Below the pieces are notes generated by a model. The model was not told the origin of the DNA. It was given only the letters and a program-made list of their open reading frames with translations, and ran no database searches. From Hydrogenophaga taeniospiralis (GTDB lineage Bacteria; Pseudomonadota; Gammaproteobacteria; Burkholderiales; Burkholderiaceae_C): a stretch of 64,000 bases of DNA. Shown here one piece after another: positions 36,426 through 45,998 of this stretch. Position 1 is the stretch's first letter, and each line of letters begins with the position of its first letter. The DNA lies in assembly GCF_020510445.1 (NCBI RefSeq), contig NZ_JAHBAG010000001.1, positions 4,750,501 through 4,814,500 on the forward strand, written 5' to 3'. The position numbers were made by a program, and so were the translations under genes.

Positions 36426-37343
36426 ATGAGCCTGCCTCCCGAACCCTCGCCGACAGCCCGAAAAATGGGCAAGCCGCTGCGCTTCGCGCACGTCGCCATC
36501 ATCGGCAAATACCAGGCGCCGGGCTCGCGCGACGCGGTGGAGGAAGTGGCCCATTTCCTGCACGATGTGGGCTGTGAGGTGTCGCTGGAGCAGGACACCG
36601 CGCTCAACACCGGCCTGCTGCAGTACCCCGCGCTGGACGTGCCCGCCATGGGCAGTGCCTGCGACCTGGCGCTGGTGGTGGGGGGTGACGGCACCATGCT
36701 GGGCATCGGTCGCCAGCTCGCGCGCTACGGTGTGCCACTGGCCGGCATCAACCAGGGCCGGCTGGGCTTCATCACCGACATTCCCTTCGACAGCTACCGT
36801 GAAAAGCTGCGACCCATGCTGTACGGCGAGTTCGAGGAAGACCCGCGTGCACTCATGGCCGCCAGTGTGTGGCGCGACGGCCGATGTGTGTTCGAGGCCA
36901 CCGCGCTCAACGATGTGGTGGTCAACCGGGGTGGCGTGGCCAGCATGATCGAGCTGCGTGTGGAGGTGGACGGCCATTTCGTGGCCAACCAGCGCGCCGA
37001 CGGTCTGATCATCGCCTCGTCCACCGGCTCCACCGCGTATTCGCTCTCGGCCGGCGGCCCGCTGCTGCACCCGGCCATTGATGGCTGGGTGATGGTGCCG
37101 ATCGCGCCCCACACCCTGTCCAACCGCCCCATCGTATTGCCCGCTCACTGCGAGATCGCGGTTGAGATCGTCTCGGGCCGCGACGCCAGCGCCAACTTCG
37201 ACATGCAGTCCCTCACCAGCCTGCTGCACGGCGACCGGATCGTGGTGCGGCGCTCCGAGCACACCCTGCGTCTGCTGCACCCGGTCGGCTGGAGCTATTT
37301 CGACACCCTGCGCAAAAAGCTGCACTGGAACGAAGGCGGTTGA
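36426..37343 (+). CDS. nadK: NAD kinase
   Basis: This 305-residue enzyme phosphorylates NAD to NADP. It has the GGDGTMLG motif near residue 82, [10 protein letters not shown], the NDVVVNRG stretch and the [15 protein letters not shown] motif. The ATG at 36426 fits the family length; in-frame codons upstream lie in the divergent promoter and hrcA. A palindrome, CCGCGGGAGCCCGCGG (about 36354-36370), lies in the intergenic space, with no known role. The recN gene follows after 58 bases. Confidence 0.95.
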   Translation: MSLPPEPSPTARKMGKPLRFAHVAIIGKYQAPGSRDAVEEVAHFLHDVGCEVSLEQDTALNTGLLQYPALDVPAMGSACDLALVVGGDGTMLGIGRQLARYGVPLAGINQGRLGFITDIPFDSYREKLRPMLYGEFEEDPRALMAASVWRDGRCVFEATALNDVVVNRGGVASMIELRVEVDGHFVANQRADGLIIASSTGSTAYSLSAGGPLLHPAIDGWVMVPIAPHTLSNRPIVLPAHCEIAVEIVSGRDASANFDMQSLTSLLHGDRIVVRRSEHTLRLLHPVGWSYFDTLRKKLHWNEGG

Positions 37344-37401
37344 AAACCCGGTCAAAATACGACCGGTCTGCCCTTCACACGTTCCACTTCACCCCACGTT
37401 C

Positions 37402-39045
37402 ATGAGCCTCCGACGCATTGTTTTGCGCGACTTTGTCATCGTGCAGTCGCTGGACCTGGAGCTGGACCAGGGCTTTTGCGTGCTCACCGGCGAAACCGGC
37501 GCCGGCAAGTCCATCCTGATCGACGCGCTGCAACTCGCCCTGGGCGCACGCTCCGACAGCGGCGTGGTGCGCGAGGGTGCGTCGCGCTGCGAAATCGCCG
37601 CCGAGTTCGATGCCCCGCCCCACCTGGCCAACTGGCTGGAAGAGCAGGGTTTCCCGCTGGATGACAGCCTGCTGCTGCGCCGCACGGTCGACACCGAAGG
37701 CCGCAGCCGGGCCTGGATCAACGGCAGCGCGGCCACCGTGGCCCAACTCAAGGTGCTGGCCAACGAGCTGGTGGACATTCACGGCCAACACGCCTGGCAA
37801 AGCCTCACCCGTGCCGACGCCGTGCGTGCCCTGCTGGACGGTTATGCCGGCATCGACACCTCCGCCGCGGCGCAGGGCTGGGCGCAGTGGCGCCAGTGCC
37901 GCAAGGCGCTGGAGACAGCGACCGAGCGCCAGAACAGCCTGCAACAGGAAAGCGAACGGCTGGCCTGGCAGATCGGCGAGCTGGACAAGCTCGCGCCGCA
38001 ACCCGGCGAGTGGGACGAGCTCAACGGCCAGCACGGCCGCCTGGCCAACGCCCAGGGGCTGCAGGACGCGGCCCAGGCCGCCGTGGCGGCGCTGGACGCC
38101 ACCGAACCGAGCGCGGGCGACCTGATCCACCGCGCGCTGGCGGCCCTGCAGGCCCAGGCCCACATCGAGCCCGCCTTCGCCGACCCCGTGGAAGCGCTGG
38201 AAGCGGCACTGGCCCAGGTGCAGGACAGCGTGCACAGCCTGCACCAGTACGCCCGCCACGCCGAACAGGACCCGTCCCGCCTTGAGGCGCTCGACCAGCG
38301 GCTTTCGCTGTGGCTGTCGCTCGCGCGGCGCTACCGCCGCCCGCCCGAAGAGCTGGCCGAACTGCATGCGCAGTGGAAGGCCGAACTGGCCCAGGTGGAC
38401 CAGGCGCTGGATCTGGCCGCCCTGCAGCAGGCCGAGCGCCAGGCCTGGAAAACCGTTGACAGCGCCTTGCTGGCCTTGACGAAAAAGCGCCAGCAGGCCG
38501 CCCCCCGTCTGTCCCAGGCGGTCACCGAAACCATGCAGACCCTGGGACTGCAGGGGGGGCGATTCGAAGTGGCGCTGCAGCGCCTCGAAGAGCCCCAGGC
38601 CCATGGCCGCGAGCAGGTCGAGTTCCTGGTGGCCGGCCACGCCGGCGTCACGCCACGCCCGGTCGGCAAGGTCGCCTCCGGCGGTGAACTCTCGCGCATC
38701 GCGCTGGCGATCTCGGTCGTCACCAGCCGGCTCGGCCAGGCCCCCACGCTGATTTTTGACGAGGTGGATTCGGGCATCGGCGGTGCCGTGGCCCACACGG
38801 TGGGGCGCCTGCTGCGCCAGCTGGGCCAGGACCGGCAAGTGCTGTCGGTGACCCACTTGGCGCAGGTGGCCGCCTGTGCCGACCACCACCTGCTGGTGAG
38901 CAAACAGCAATCCGGCCAGCAGACTGTGAGCACGGTCGAGGCGATCGCACACGAGCAGCGCATCCGCGAACTCGCCCGCATGCTGGGCGGCAACGAACAG
39001 TCCGAGGTGTCGCTGGCCCATGCCCGCGAGTTGCTCGCCGCCTGA
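37402..39045 (+). CDS. recN: DNA repair protein RecN
   Basis: This 547-residue SMC-like ATPase acts in double-strand break repair. It has Walker A (GETGAGKS near residue 32), Q-loop region (DIHGQHAWQSL), long coiled coils in the middle, the ABC signature (VASGGELSRIALAI) and Walker B (LIFDEVDSGIGG). The ATG at 37402 gives the canonical N-terminus MSLRRIVLRDFVIV. It is followed by rapZ after 12 bases. Confidence 0.96.
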   Translation: MSLRRIVLRDFVIVQSLDLELDQGFCVLTGETGAGKSILIDALQLALGARSDSGVVREGASRCEIAAEFDAPPHLANWLEEQGFPLDDSLLLRRTVDTEGRSRAWINGSAATVAQLKVLANELVDIHGQHAWQSLTRADAVRALLDGYAGIDTSAAAQGWAQWRQCRKALETATERQNSLQQESERLAWQIGELDKLAPQPGEWDELNGQHGRLANAQGLQDAAQAAVAALDATEPSAGDLIHRALAALQAQAHIEPAFADPVEALEAALAQVQDSVHSLHQYARHAEQDPSRLEALDQRLSLWLSLARRYRRPPEELAELHAQWKAELAQVDQALDLAALQQAERQAWKTVDSALLALTKKRQQAAPRLSQAVTETMQTLGLQGGRFEVALQRLEEPQAHGREQVEFLVAGHAGVTPRPVGKVASGGELSRIALAISVVTSRLGQAPTLIFDEVDSGIGGAVAHTVGRLLRQLGQDRQVLSVTHLAQVAACADHHLLVSKQQSGQQTVSTVEAIAHEQRIRELARMLGGNEQSEVSLAHARELLAA

Positions 39046-39057
39046 CACGCAGCCCCC

Positions 39058-39984
39058 ATGTCAGACACCCTGCCCCGCCCCATCGAACTGGTGCTGATCA
39101 CCGGCATGTCCGGCTCGGGCAAGTCGGTGGCCCTGACCGCGCTGGAAGACCTCGGTTTCTACTGCGTGGACAACCTGCCACCCGAACTGCTTGAGTCCTT
39201 CATCGCACTCGAACAAAGCCACCAGGCCCATCGGGTCGCCATCGCCATGGATGTGCGCAGCGCCGCTTCGCTGCCGGGCCTGCCCCGCCGGCTGGAACGG
39301 CTGCAGGCCCAGGCCGACCGGCCGGTGCACCTCACCACCGTGTTCCTGGACGCCACCACCGACACCCTGGTGCGCCGGTTTTCCGAAACGCGCCGGCTGC
39401 ACCCGCTCTCGCTCAAACAGGCCAACGATCAGCACAGGGCGCTGACCGACGCCATCGAACACGAACGCGAATTGCTGGCCGAATTGCGCGAGCAGGCGCT
39501 GGTGCTCGACACCAGCCTGATCCGCCCGGCGCAATTGCGCAGCCACATCAAAGAGCTGCTGGGCACGGTCCAGGCACCGCTGACGCTGGTGTTTGAGTCG
39601 TTTGCCTTCAAGCGCGGCATCCCGATGGACGCGGATTTCGTGTTCGACGTGCGCATGCTGCCCAACCCGCACTACGAACCCGAACTCAAGCCCCTGACCG
39701 GACGCGATGCGCCGGTGGCGGCCTACCTCGCCGCCCAGCCCGAGGTGGACCAGATGCGGCAGCAGATCGATGATTTCCTGCGGCACTGGCTGCCGCAGAT
39801 GCTGCGCGACCATCGCAGCTACGTGACCGTGGCCATTGGCTGCACCGGGGGGCAGCACCGCTCGGTGTACCTGGCCGAACAGCTGGCGCAGGCCTTCGCC
39901 ACCGAGTGGGCGACCCAGGTGCGGCACCGCGAGGTCGATGGTTGGCCCGCCTCCGCGGCCCGTCCAGCCACCTCGGGTTCCTGA
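39058..39984 (+). CDS. rapZ: RNase adapter protein RapZ (YvcJ family)
   Basis: This 308-residue nucleotide-binding protein has Walker A GMSGSGKS near residue 16, the DNLPPELL stretch, and a C-terminal domain ending in the conserved [16 protein letters not shown]. In E. coli RapZ presents GlmZ RNA to RNase E, but no rpoN/pts context is visible here. A perfect 14-base tandem repeat spans its stop codon. Confidence 0.94.
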   Translation: MSDTLPRPIELVLITGMSGSGKSVALTALEDLGFYCVDNLPPELLESFIALEQSHQAHRVAIAMDVRSAASLPGLPRRLERLQAQADRPVHLTTVFLDATTDTLVRRFSETRRLHPLSLKQANDQHRALTDAIEHERELLAELREQALVLDTSLIRPAQLRSHIKELLGTVQAPLTLVFESFAFKRGIPMDADFVFDVRMLPNPHYEPELKPLTGRDAPVAAYLAAQPEVDQMRQQIDDFLRHWLPQMLRDHRSYVTVAIGCTGGQHRSVYLAEQLAQAFATEWATQVRHREVDGWPASAARPATSGS

Positions 39985-40006
39985 CGACGTGCTCCTGACG
40001 ACGTGC
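39979..40006 (+). repeat. 14-bp tandem duplication across the rapZ stop codon
   Basis: TCCTGACGACGTGC occurs twice in a row, the first copy containing the rapZ TGA. It is probably a recent replication slippage. It adds a second TGA downstream in the same relative position and does not change the protein. Confidence 0.8.
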
Positions 40007-40028
40007 CTGCGGTCTCCCTGAGGTTGAA

Positions 40029-41198
40029 TCAGGGCGGGTCGTTGGAGAGCAGCAGGCGCACCGGGGCCGGCAGCCCGTATTGCACCAGCGCCGCTTCCTC
40101 CACCCATTGGCCGCTCAGACCGGTCGCGAATTCCACGGGCTGCGAGGTTTCGAGCAGCCATGGGTGCAGACGCAGCTCGCGGTGCGTCAGACTGTGGGAC
40201 ACCGGCTCCAGCGCACGCGCGGCACCGCGCAAGCCCGGTGGCAAAGCCGCCAACAGGGAGGCCTCGCTGTCGAACACCGGCAGGCAATACAAGTCGGCCC
40301 AGATGCCCCGGGCCGGCCGGCGCTCGAGCCACACCCGACCCGGCGCACCCACGTCCTGGCCGCGCAGCCACAGCAGCCACCAGGACTCGTGCCGCCGCTT
40401 GAGCGACCGGGTCTTGACCGGGTAATTCTGCGGAACCCCCTTGGCATGGGCCACGCAGAGGTCCTGCACCGGGCAGCGCCCACACAGCGGCCGGCTTCGC
40501 AGGCACACCGTGGCACCCAGATCCATCAGGCCCTGCGTATAGGCCGTCATGTCCCCGTTCGAAGGGGTTTCTGGCAGCAGCGCCTGCGCCCGCTGCCAGA
40601 GTTCGCGCTGGGCCGGTAGCTGGGCCATGTCCGCGTCAAAGGCCAGCAGGCGCGTGAGCACGCGCCGGACATTGCCGTCCAGAATCGAGATGCGTTCGCC
40701 GTGGCAAAACGCGGCGATCGCCGCAGCGGTGGAAGCACCAATGCCAGGCAGTGCCTCCAGGCCCAGCGCCGAATCCGGAAACACCCCCCCATGCTGCGCC
40801 ACCACCACCTGGGCGCAACGGTGGAGGTTGCGCGCCCGGCTGTAGTAGCCCAGGCCACTCCACATCGCCATCACGTCGTCGGCCGGCGCCTCGGCCAGGG
40901 CGAACACGTCGGGAAACTGGGCCAGAAAGCGCGGGTAATAGCCCAGCACGGTGCTCACCTGGGTCTGCTGCAGCATGACCTCGGACAACCAGACCCGGTA
41001 CGGGTCGCGGGTGCCCTGCCAGGGCAGGCCGCTGCGCCCCGACTGGCGCTGCCAGTCGATGAGGCGCCGGGCAAAAGTGAGTGGCAGGTCCGGCGCCCGG
41101 GCCGCCTCGGCCGCAGCCGTGCGGGGGCCTATGGGAGTACCTTCCCCCTGTGGGCTGCGGTGCGAGTTGGCTTGGGAACGGCCCAGCGCTGCGCTCAT
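40029..41198 (-). CDS. mutY: Adenine DNA glycosylase MutY
   Basis: This 389-residue enzyme removes A from A:8-oxoG pairs. The catalytic region reads LPWQGTRDPYRVWLSEVMLQQTQV (Glu in SEVMLQQT), with the helix-hairpin-helix LPGIGASTAAAIAAF and catalytic Asp in ILDGNVRRVLTRL. The [4Fe-4S] loop CLRSRPLCGRCPVQDLC follows, and the C-terminal NUDIX-like domain recognises 8-oxoG. The first 23 codons (MSAALGRSQANSHRSPQGEG and three more) belong to a repeated junction cassette and are absent from typical MutY, whose N-terminus would begin near LPLTFARRLIDW. Confidence 0.95.
   Translation of the reverse strand: MSAALGRSQANSHRSPQGEGTPIGPRTAAAEAARAPDLPLTFARRLIDWQRQSGRSGLPWQGTRDPYRVWLSEVMLQQTQVSTVLGYYPRFLAQFPDVFALAEAPADDVMAMWSGLGYYSRARNLHRCAQVVVAQHGGVFPDSALGLEALPGIGASTAAAIAAFCHGERISILDGNVRRVLTRLLAFDADMAQLPAQRELWQRAQALLPETPSNGDMTAYTQGLMDLGATVCLRSRPLCGRCPVQDLCVAHAKGVPQNYPVKTRSLKRRHESWWLLWLRGQDVGAPGRVWLERRPARGIWADLYCLPVFDSEASLLAALPPGLRGAARALEPVSHSLTHRELRLHPWLLETSQPVEFATGLSGQWVEEAALVQYGLPAPVRLLLSNDPP
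41130..41198 (-). repeat. Junction cassette copy 3, translated in frame as the MutY N-terminus
   Basis: A 69-base cassette starting at the mutY ATG shares CCGTTCCCAAGCCA and GAAGGTAC-CC with copy 1 at 13185. It ends in ATA where copy 1 has ATG, so the expected start codon at its end appears to have mutated, leaving the cassette fused to MutY. It lies directly after copy 4. Confidence 0.55.
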
Positions 41199-41263
41199 GG
41201 AACATCCCTCCGTGCTGCGCACTGCGGGGCTGAGCGCCTTCGGAACGGCCGGGCGGCGCTCAT
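41195..41263 (-). CDS. 22-residue coupled frame in junction cassette copy 4 (between dynamin-like gene and mutY)
   Basis: A 69-base frame reads MSAARPFRRRSAPQCAARRD followed by VP. It starts in an ATGA overlap with the dynamin-like gene's stop, and its own TGA overlaps the mutY ATG. It shares CGCAGTGCGCAGCACGGAGG with the cassette at 25459-25527, and its GGAGG gives mutY a ribosome-binding site. The peptide is Arg-rich and unlikely to fold; passing ribosomes on to mutY is the more likely role. Confidence 0.4.
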   Translation of the reverse strand: MSAARPFRRRSAPQCAARRDVP

Positions 41264-43203
41264 GCCGCGACAGCTTCGGCGGCGTCTTCTTCGGGAACGG
41301 ACAGCAGGTGGTCGGTCAGCTCCGCCAGCTTGGCGTCCAGCAGATTGAGCTCGGCCTGCTGCGATTGCAGCTCGCGAATGCGTCCGTCCAGGCCACCCGC
41401 GGCCTGCTGGATGCGCGAGACCGCTTCAATGCGGCGGATGAAATTGCGCCGACGTTCGCGCAGTTGGGTGTCGAGCTGGGCCGAAGCCGATTTGTTCCAC
41501 AGCTCCACTTCGTTCACGGCCGTGTCGTACACCACGCGCAGGCGACTCATGAGTGCCCGTGTCAGCCGTTCGGCAAACTCCGGCTGGGCCAACCGCAGCG
41601 CATTGCCCAGGCTCAGGTACTGCAGGTGGCTCTTTTCAATCGCCGACAGGTCCCGGGCGTAGTGGCCCAACTGGGGCGGGGAAGGCGGCTGGAGCGAAAA
41701 ACCGTATTCGGCATTCAGCCCCTTGAAACTGCCTTCCAGCATCGACTGGATTTCGGCGGCCAAGGTATCGGCGCGCGCCAGATCGGCGCGCAGACGGTCA
41801 AAGGTATGGCCATAGGCGCGCCGCACGCCGAGCTTGATCCCGGGCTGTTTCAGCGCGCGCGACAGCTCAGACACCTCGGCCTTCAGGTGGGTACGCCCGA
41901 GCAGCGCGAAGAGGTTCTTGAGCAGGCGCAGGTGCACCGACCGCACGGCGTGGATCTTGGCGCCACTGGCGTCAAAATCGGCCTGCTCCTGTTCGATGCG
42001 CAGGCGCATCTGCTTGATGACCCCGGCGTTCTTGCCGCGCAGCCCATCGAGCTCCTGGACCTGCTCCACCAGATCACGTGCCCGGATGTGGACAAGGCGC
42101 CCGGTTTCCTGCCGCAGCGCCTGAATACCCGCCGCCACGGCCCCGCTCAGAATCTTGCGGCGCTGACCGAGCAGGTCCACACCCAGCGCCGACTCCAGCT
42201 CCATCAGGTTGCTGGCTTCGAGCAGCTTGTCGTCGCCACTGACTTTGGCCAGCAAGCCCTTCTGGGCCGACACCGCCAGCACCTGCTTGGACGACAGCCC
42301 CAGGATATCGGCCGAATCGGTGCGTTGCGCCGCGATCTGCAGCTGCACCTGTTCGGGCGAACTGAGGGCATCCCACATGGTGTCGATCTTATTGAGCACC
42401 ACCAGGCGCGACTCCCGGCCTTCACCCCGCACCGCCAGGTGCTGGCGCCAGATCGTCAGGTCGGATTTGGTCACACCGGTGTCGGCCGCCAGGATGAACA
42501 CCACCGCATGGGCCTGCGGCAGCAAACTGACCGTGAGTTCGGGCTCGGCGCCGATGGCGTTGAGCCCCGGGGTGTCCAGGATCACGAGACCCTGCTTGAG
42601 CAGCGGGTGCGCCATGTTGATCAGCGCATGGCGCCATTTCGGCACCTCGATCAAGCCGTCCGGCCCGACCAGCGGGTTGTCGTCCGGCAACTCTTCATTC
42701 CAGAAACCCAGCGCAGCCGCTTCGGACTTGCTGACGCGGCGCACCTCGGCCACTTTCTGGATCGCACGCGCGAGCTGCTGGGGATCGTTGACGTCCAGGT
42801 CAACGCGCTCCCACTTGTTCGGGGCATTGCGCCAGTCCAGCAAGGACTTGGGCTGCAGCCGCGTCTCGATGGGCAGCAGCCGCAGGCAGGGGGGCACTTC
42901 CGCGTCGTACCCCAGCTCGGTCGGGCACATCGTGGTGCGCCCGGCGCTCGCGGGCATGATGCGCCGGCCATAACCGGCAAAAAACACCGCATTGATCAGC
43001 TCGGACTTGCCGCGCGAGAACTCGGCCACGAAGGCCACCATGATCTTGTCGTTCTTGACCTGGGCATGCAACTGGTCGAGCCGTTCGCTCACGCCGGCTT
43101 CCATCAAATCGTGGTCGGTCAGCCATTCAGACAACAACTTGAGCCGCAAAGCAAACTGCCTGCGCCATGCGCCGTGGTCGTCAAATTCCTGATTGAAGCT
43201 CAT
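41260..43203 (-). CDS. Dynamin-family GTPase (bacterial dynamin-like protein)
   Basis: This 647-residue protein has a dynamin-type GTPase domain: G1 FVAEFSRGKSELINAV near residue 60, a conserved Thr in RTTMCPTEL (G2), G3 DTPGLNAIG and G4 LNKID. Long helical, coiled-coil regions follow (about 380-640), with a leucine-rich end. No TM helix is obvious. Bacterial dynamin-like proteins remodel or protect membranes, and some act in phage defence. It is coupled through a cassette to mutY, which looks incidental. The ATG at 43203 was chosen because the frame upstream enters mutM. Confidence 0.85.
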   Translation of the reverse strand: MSFNQEFDDHGAWRRQFALRLKLLSEWLTDHDLMEAGVSERLDQLHAQVKNDKIMVAFVAEFSRGKSELINAVFFAGYGRRIMPASAGRTTMCPTELGYDAEVPPCLRLLPIETRLQPKSLLDWRNAPNKWERVDLDVNDPQQLARAIQKVAEVRRVSKSEAAALGFWNEELPDDNPLVGPDGLIEVPKWRHALINMAHPLLKQGLVILDTPGLNAIGAEPELTVSLLPQAHAVVFILAADTGVTKSDLTIWRQHLAVRGEGRESRLVVLNKIDTMWDALSSPEQVQLQIAAQRTDSADILGLSSKQVLAVSAQKGLLAKVSGDDKLLEASNLMELESALGVDLLGQRRKILSGAVAAGIQALRQETGRLVHIRARDLVEQVQELDGLRGKNAGVIKQMRLRIEQEQADFDASGAKIHAVRSVHLRLLKNLFALLGRTHLKAEVSELSRALKQPGIKLGVRRAYGHTFDRLRADLARADTLAAEIQSMLEGSFKGLNAEYGFSLQPPSPPQLGHYARDLSAIEKSHLQYLSLGNALRLAQPEFAERLTRALMSRLRVVYDTAVNEVELWNKSASAQLDTQLRERRRNFIRRIEAVSRIQQAAGGLDGRIRELQSQQAELNLLDAKLAELTDHLLSVPEEDAAEAVAA

Positions 43204-43249
43204 GTGCCGTGTTCTCTGGAGTGAGGGCAATATAGCATCGGAGCGGTCT

Positions 43250-44065
43250 TCAGGGCTTCTGGCAGAACGGGCAGTAATACGTGGACCGCTGCCCCTGCCG
43301 GATCGCCCGGATGGGGGTGGCGCAGACCCGGCACGGCAGCCCCTCGCGGCCGTACACCATGGCATCGAGCTGAAAGTAACCGTTCTGGCCTTGCGCACTG
43401 GAGAAGTCGCGCAAGGTGCTCCCACCCAGGGCCACGGCGCGTTGCAGCACCGCCACAATGGCCCCGTGCAGGCGCGCCGCCCGGGGTTTGCTCAGTCGAT
43501 CGGCCCGCAGCGTGGGGCGGATGCCCGCCATGAACAGCGCCTCGGACGCATAGATGTTCCCCACACCCACCACGATATCCCCCGCCAGCAGCACCTGTTT
43601 GATGCTGGAGCGGCGCTGGCCCAAGGCCTGGTGAAAAGCCAGAGGCTCAAAACCCACCTCCAGCGGCTCCTGCCCCAGTCCCGCCAGCAACTTGTGCGCA
43701 CGCGGATCGTCCAGCGACGCCACGTACACCACAGCACCAAACCGGCGGGGGTCGTGCAGGCGCAAACACCCCCGGCTGGTGTCCAGTTCGAAATGGTCGT
43801 GCACCCCGGGCGGCGGCAGGCGGGGTGCAAACAGCAGGCTGCCCGACATGCCCAGATGCAACAGCAGCACACCACGGTCCAGGTGCACCAACAGGTATTT
43901 GCCGCGCCGCGCCACATGCAGCACCGTGCGCCCCTGCAACTCGGACGGCTCGCAACCCAACGGCCAGCGCAGGGGTTTGCCCAGATGCAGGCCGCGCACC
44001 TGCGCCCCCGCGATGCGGTCGGCAAAACTGCGGCGTGTCACTTCAACTTCGGGAAGTTCGGGCAT
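43250..44065 (-). CDS. mutM: Formamidopyrimidine-DNA glycosylase (Fpg/MutM)
   Basis: This 271-residue enzyme excises 8-oxoG and formamidopyrimidines. After Met removal the catalytic N-terminus is [22 protein letters not shown] and the C-terminal zinc finger (CRVCATPI...YYCPFCQ) are typical. The ATG at 44065 is required because the new N-terminal proline is catalytic. Together with mutY two genes downstream, it forms a small 8-oxoG repair group. Confidence 0.97.
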   Translation of the reverse strand: MPELPEVEVTRRSFADRIAGAQVRGLHLGKPLRWPLGCEPSELQGRTVLHVARRGKYLLVHLDRGVLLLHLGMSGSLLFAPRLPPPGVHDHFELDTSRGCLRLHDPRRFGAVVYVASLDDPRAHKLLAGLGQEPLEVGFEPLAFHQALGQRRSSIKQVLLAGDIVVGVGNIYASEALFMAGIRPTLRADRLSKPRAARLHGAIVAVLQRAVALGGSTLRDFSSAQGQNGYFQLDAMVYGREGLPCRVCATPIRAIRQGQRSTYYCPFCQKP

Positions 44066-44156
44066 GGGCAGGCGCTTTTTCAGTGGGGACCGGAACACCG
44101 GCGGGTTACAGGAATCACACGCAATGCGCCCTGAACCCTTCCATTATCATGACCCA

Positions 44157-45998
44157 ATGAATACCCTGCACCACAGCGCCAACAAGGCTCCCGGGCACAT
44201 GGAACCAGCACACCCGCTGCGCCCCCAGGCCAGACCCATGCGGTTGTTGTTGGTGGCCGCCCTCCTCGGTTCAAGCCTGGGCACATGGGCACAGACCCCC
44301 CCGCCACCTCTCGCGCCAGTGACCGGCGCTGGCGAGCCGGCCGAGCCGGTGGTCAATTCCACGTTGAACGCGCCGCAGTTCTACCAATTGCTGCTGGGAG
44401 AACTCAATATTCTCTCGGGGGAGCCCGGCGCGGGCTATTCCTTGATACTGGATGCGGCGCGCCAGCAGCGCAACGCCCAGCTCTATCGCCGTGCGGTGGA
44501 AGTGGCCCTGCAGGCCCGCTCCGGCGAGGCCGCCTTGACGGCAGCCCGCGCTTGGGCCAAAGACCTGCCAAAGGACGTCGAAGCCAACCGGTTTGTATGG
44601 CAGATCCTGCTCGCGCTCAATCAGGTCAATGAAACCGGACCGGTGTTGCGCGACATCCTGGAACAGAGCAGTCCGACCGAGCGCAACGACGCCATCAACG
44701 CGATTCCCCAGGCCTATGCGAGGGTCGCCGACAAGTCCCAGGCGCTGGCCGTGGTGCGTGAAGCGCTGGGCCCGTCGCTCAAACAGCGGGCACACGCCGC
44801 CGCCGCGTGGACCACATTGGGGCGCATGGAGCTTGCGCTGGACCAGCAATCCCAGGCCCTTGCGTCGGCCCGGAAAGGACACGCGGCCGACCCGGCATCA
44901 CCCTTTCCCGCCCTGCTGGCGCTGGAACTGCTCGAACAGGGACAACCGGAGGCTGAGGCCCTGATACAGGACCACCTGCGGGTGGCGGCACCGGCCGACC
45001 CCAACGGACCCGTGGTTTCGCTGACCTACGCGCGCCTCCTGCTGGACCTCCAGCGCAACGCCGAGGCGCGTGACCAGCTGAACCTGCTCACCAGTCGCCA
45101 GCCCGAACTGCCAGAACCCTGGCTGCTGCTGGCCACCCTGCAAATACAGGACGACGCGCTGCCGCAGGCCACCGCCTCGCTGCAAAAGTACATGGGACTG
45201 GCACGCCAGGTGAACGATGAGCGTTCGGCCCGCGGCCTCACCCAGGCCTATCTGCTGATGGCCCAGATCGCCGAAAAACAGAACGACATCGCCGCCGCCA
45301 ACGCCTGGCTGGACCGCATCGAAAACGCGGACGACATCATGGCCGCCCAGATGCGCCGGGCCTCGCTGCTGGCCCGCCAGGGACAACTCGCCCAGGCCCG
45401 GGCGCTGCTGCGCAATCAGCCCGAGCGACGACCGGAAGACGCCCGCCTCAAGCTGGTGGCCGAAGGCCAACTGCTGCGCGACTTCAAGGCCTGGGAGCAG
45501 GCCTACGAGGTGTACGGAGAAGCGGTGAAGCGTTTTCCCCAGGACGTGGAACTGCTGTACGACCAGGCCATGGTGGCCGAAAAGGCGGGCAAACCCGAGA
45601 CCATGGAGCAATTGCTGCGTGAGTTGATTGCGGCCAAACCGGACTACCACCACGCCTACAACGCCCTGGGGTATTCGCTGGCCGACCGCAAGCTGCGCCT
45701 GCCCGAAGCCAAGCAACTGATCGAAAAAGCGGTCGAACTCGCGCCCACCGACGCCTATATCCAGGACAGCCTGGGTTGGGTCGAATTCCGGCTGGGCAAT
45801 TTCCAGCGCTCGCTGCAGATCCTGCAGGCCGCGTACGGCAAACGCCCCGACGCGGAAATCGCGGCCCATCTGGGCGAGGTGCTCTGGGCCCAGGGCCAGC
45901 GCGAACAGGCGCTGAAAATCTGGCGCGAGGGCCTGCTGCTGGCCAGAGACAACGAAACCCTGCGGGAAACCCTCAAACGGCTGCGCGTCAACCCATGA
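44157..45998 (+). CDS. Exported tetratricopeptide repeat protein
   Basis: This 613-residue protein has an N-terminal signal-like segment (MRLLLVAALLGSSLGTWAQ after a 27-residue lead; a later Met at residue 28 may be the true start). Tetratricopeptide repeats run across most of its length, clearest near the C-terminus (AYNALGYSLADRKLRLPEAKQLIEKAVELAPTD in pattern). It precedes lolB with a 4-base overlap, so it is probably a periplasmic or outer-membrane-associated scaffold acting with lipoprotein sorting. The specific role is unknown. Confidence 0.85.
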   Translation: MNTLHHSANKAPGHMEPAHPLRPQARPMRLLLVAALLGSSLGTWAQTPPPPLAPVTGAGEPAEPVVNSTLNAPQFYQLLLGELNILSGEPGAGYSLILDAARQQRNAQLYRRAVEVALQARSGEAALTAARAWAKDLPKDVEANRFVWQILLALNQVNETGPVLRDILEQSSPTERNDAINAIPQAYARVADKSQALAVVREALGPSLKQRAHAAAAWTTLGRMELALDQQSQALASARKGHAADPASPFPALLALELLEQGQPEAEALIQDHLRVAAPADPNGPVVSLTYARLLLDLQRNAEARDQLNLLTSRQPELPEPWLLLATLQIQDDALPQATASLQKYMGLARQVNDERSARGLTQAYLLMAQIAEKQNDIAAANAWLDRIENADDIMAAQMRRASLLARQGQLAQARALLRNQPERRPEDARLKLVAEGQLLRDFKAWEQAYEVYGEAVKRFPQDVELLYDQAMVAEKAGKPETMEQLLRELIAAKPDYHHAYNALGYSLADRKLRLPEAKQLIEKAVELAPTDAYIQDSLGWVEFRLGNFQRSLQILQAAYGKRPDAEIAAHLGEVLWAQGQREQALKIWREGLLLARDNETLRETLKRLRVNP

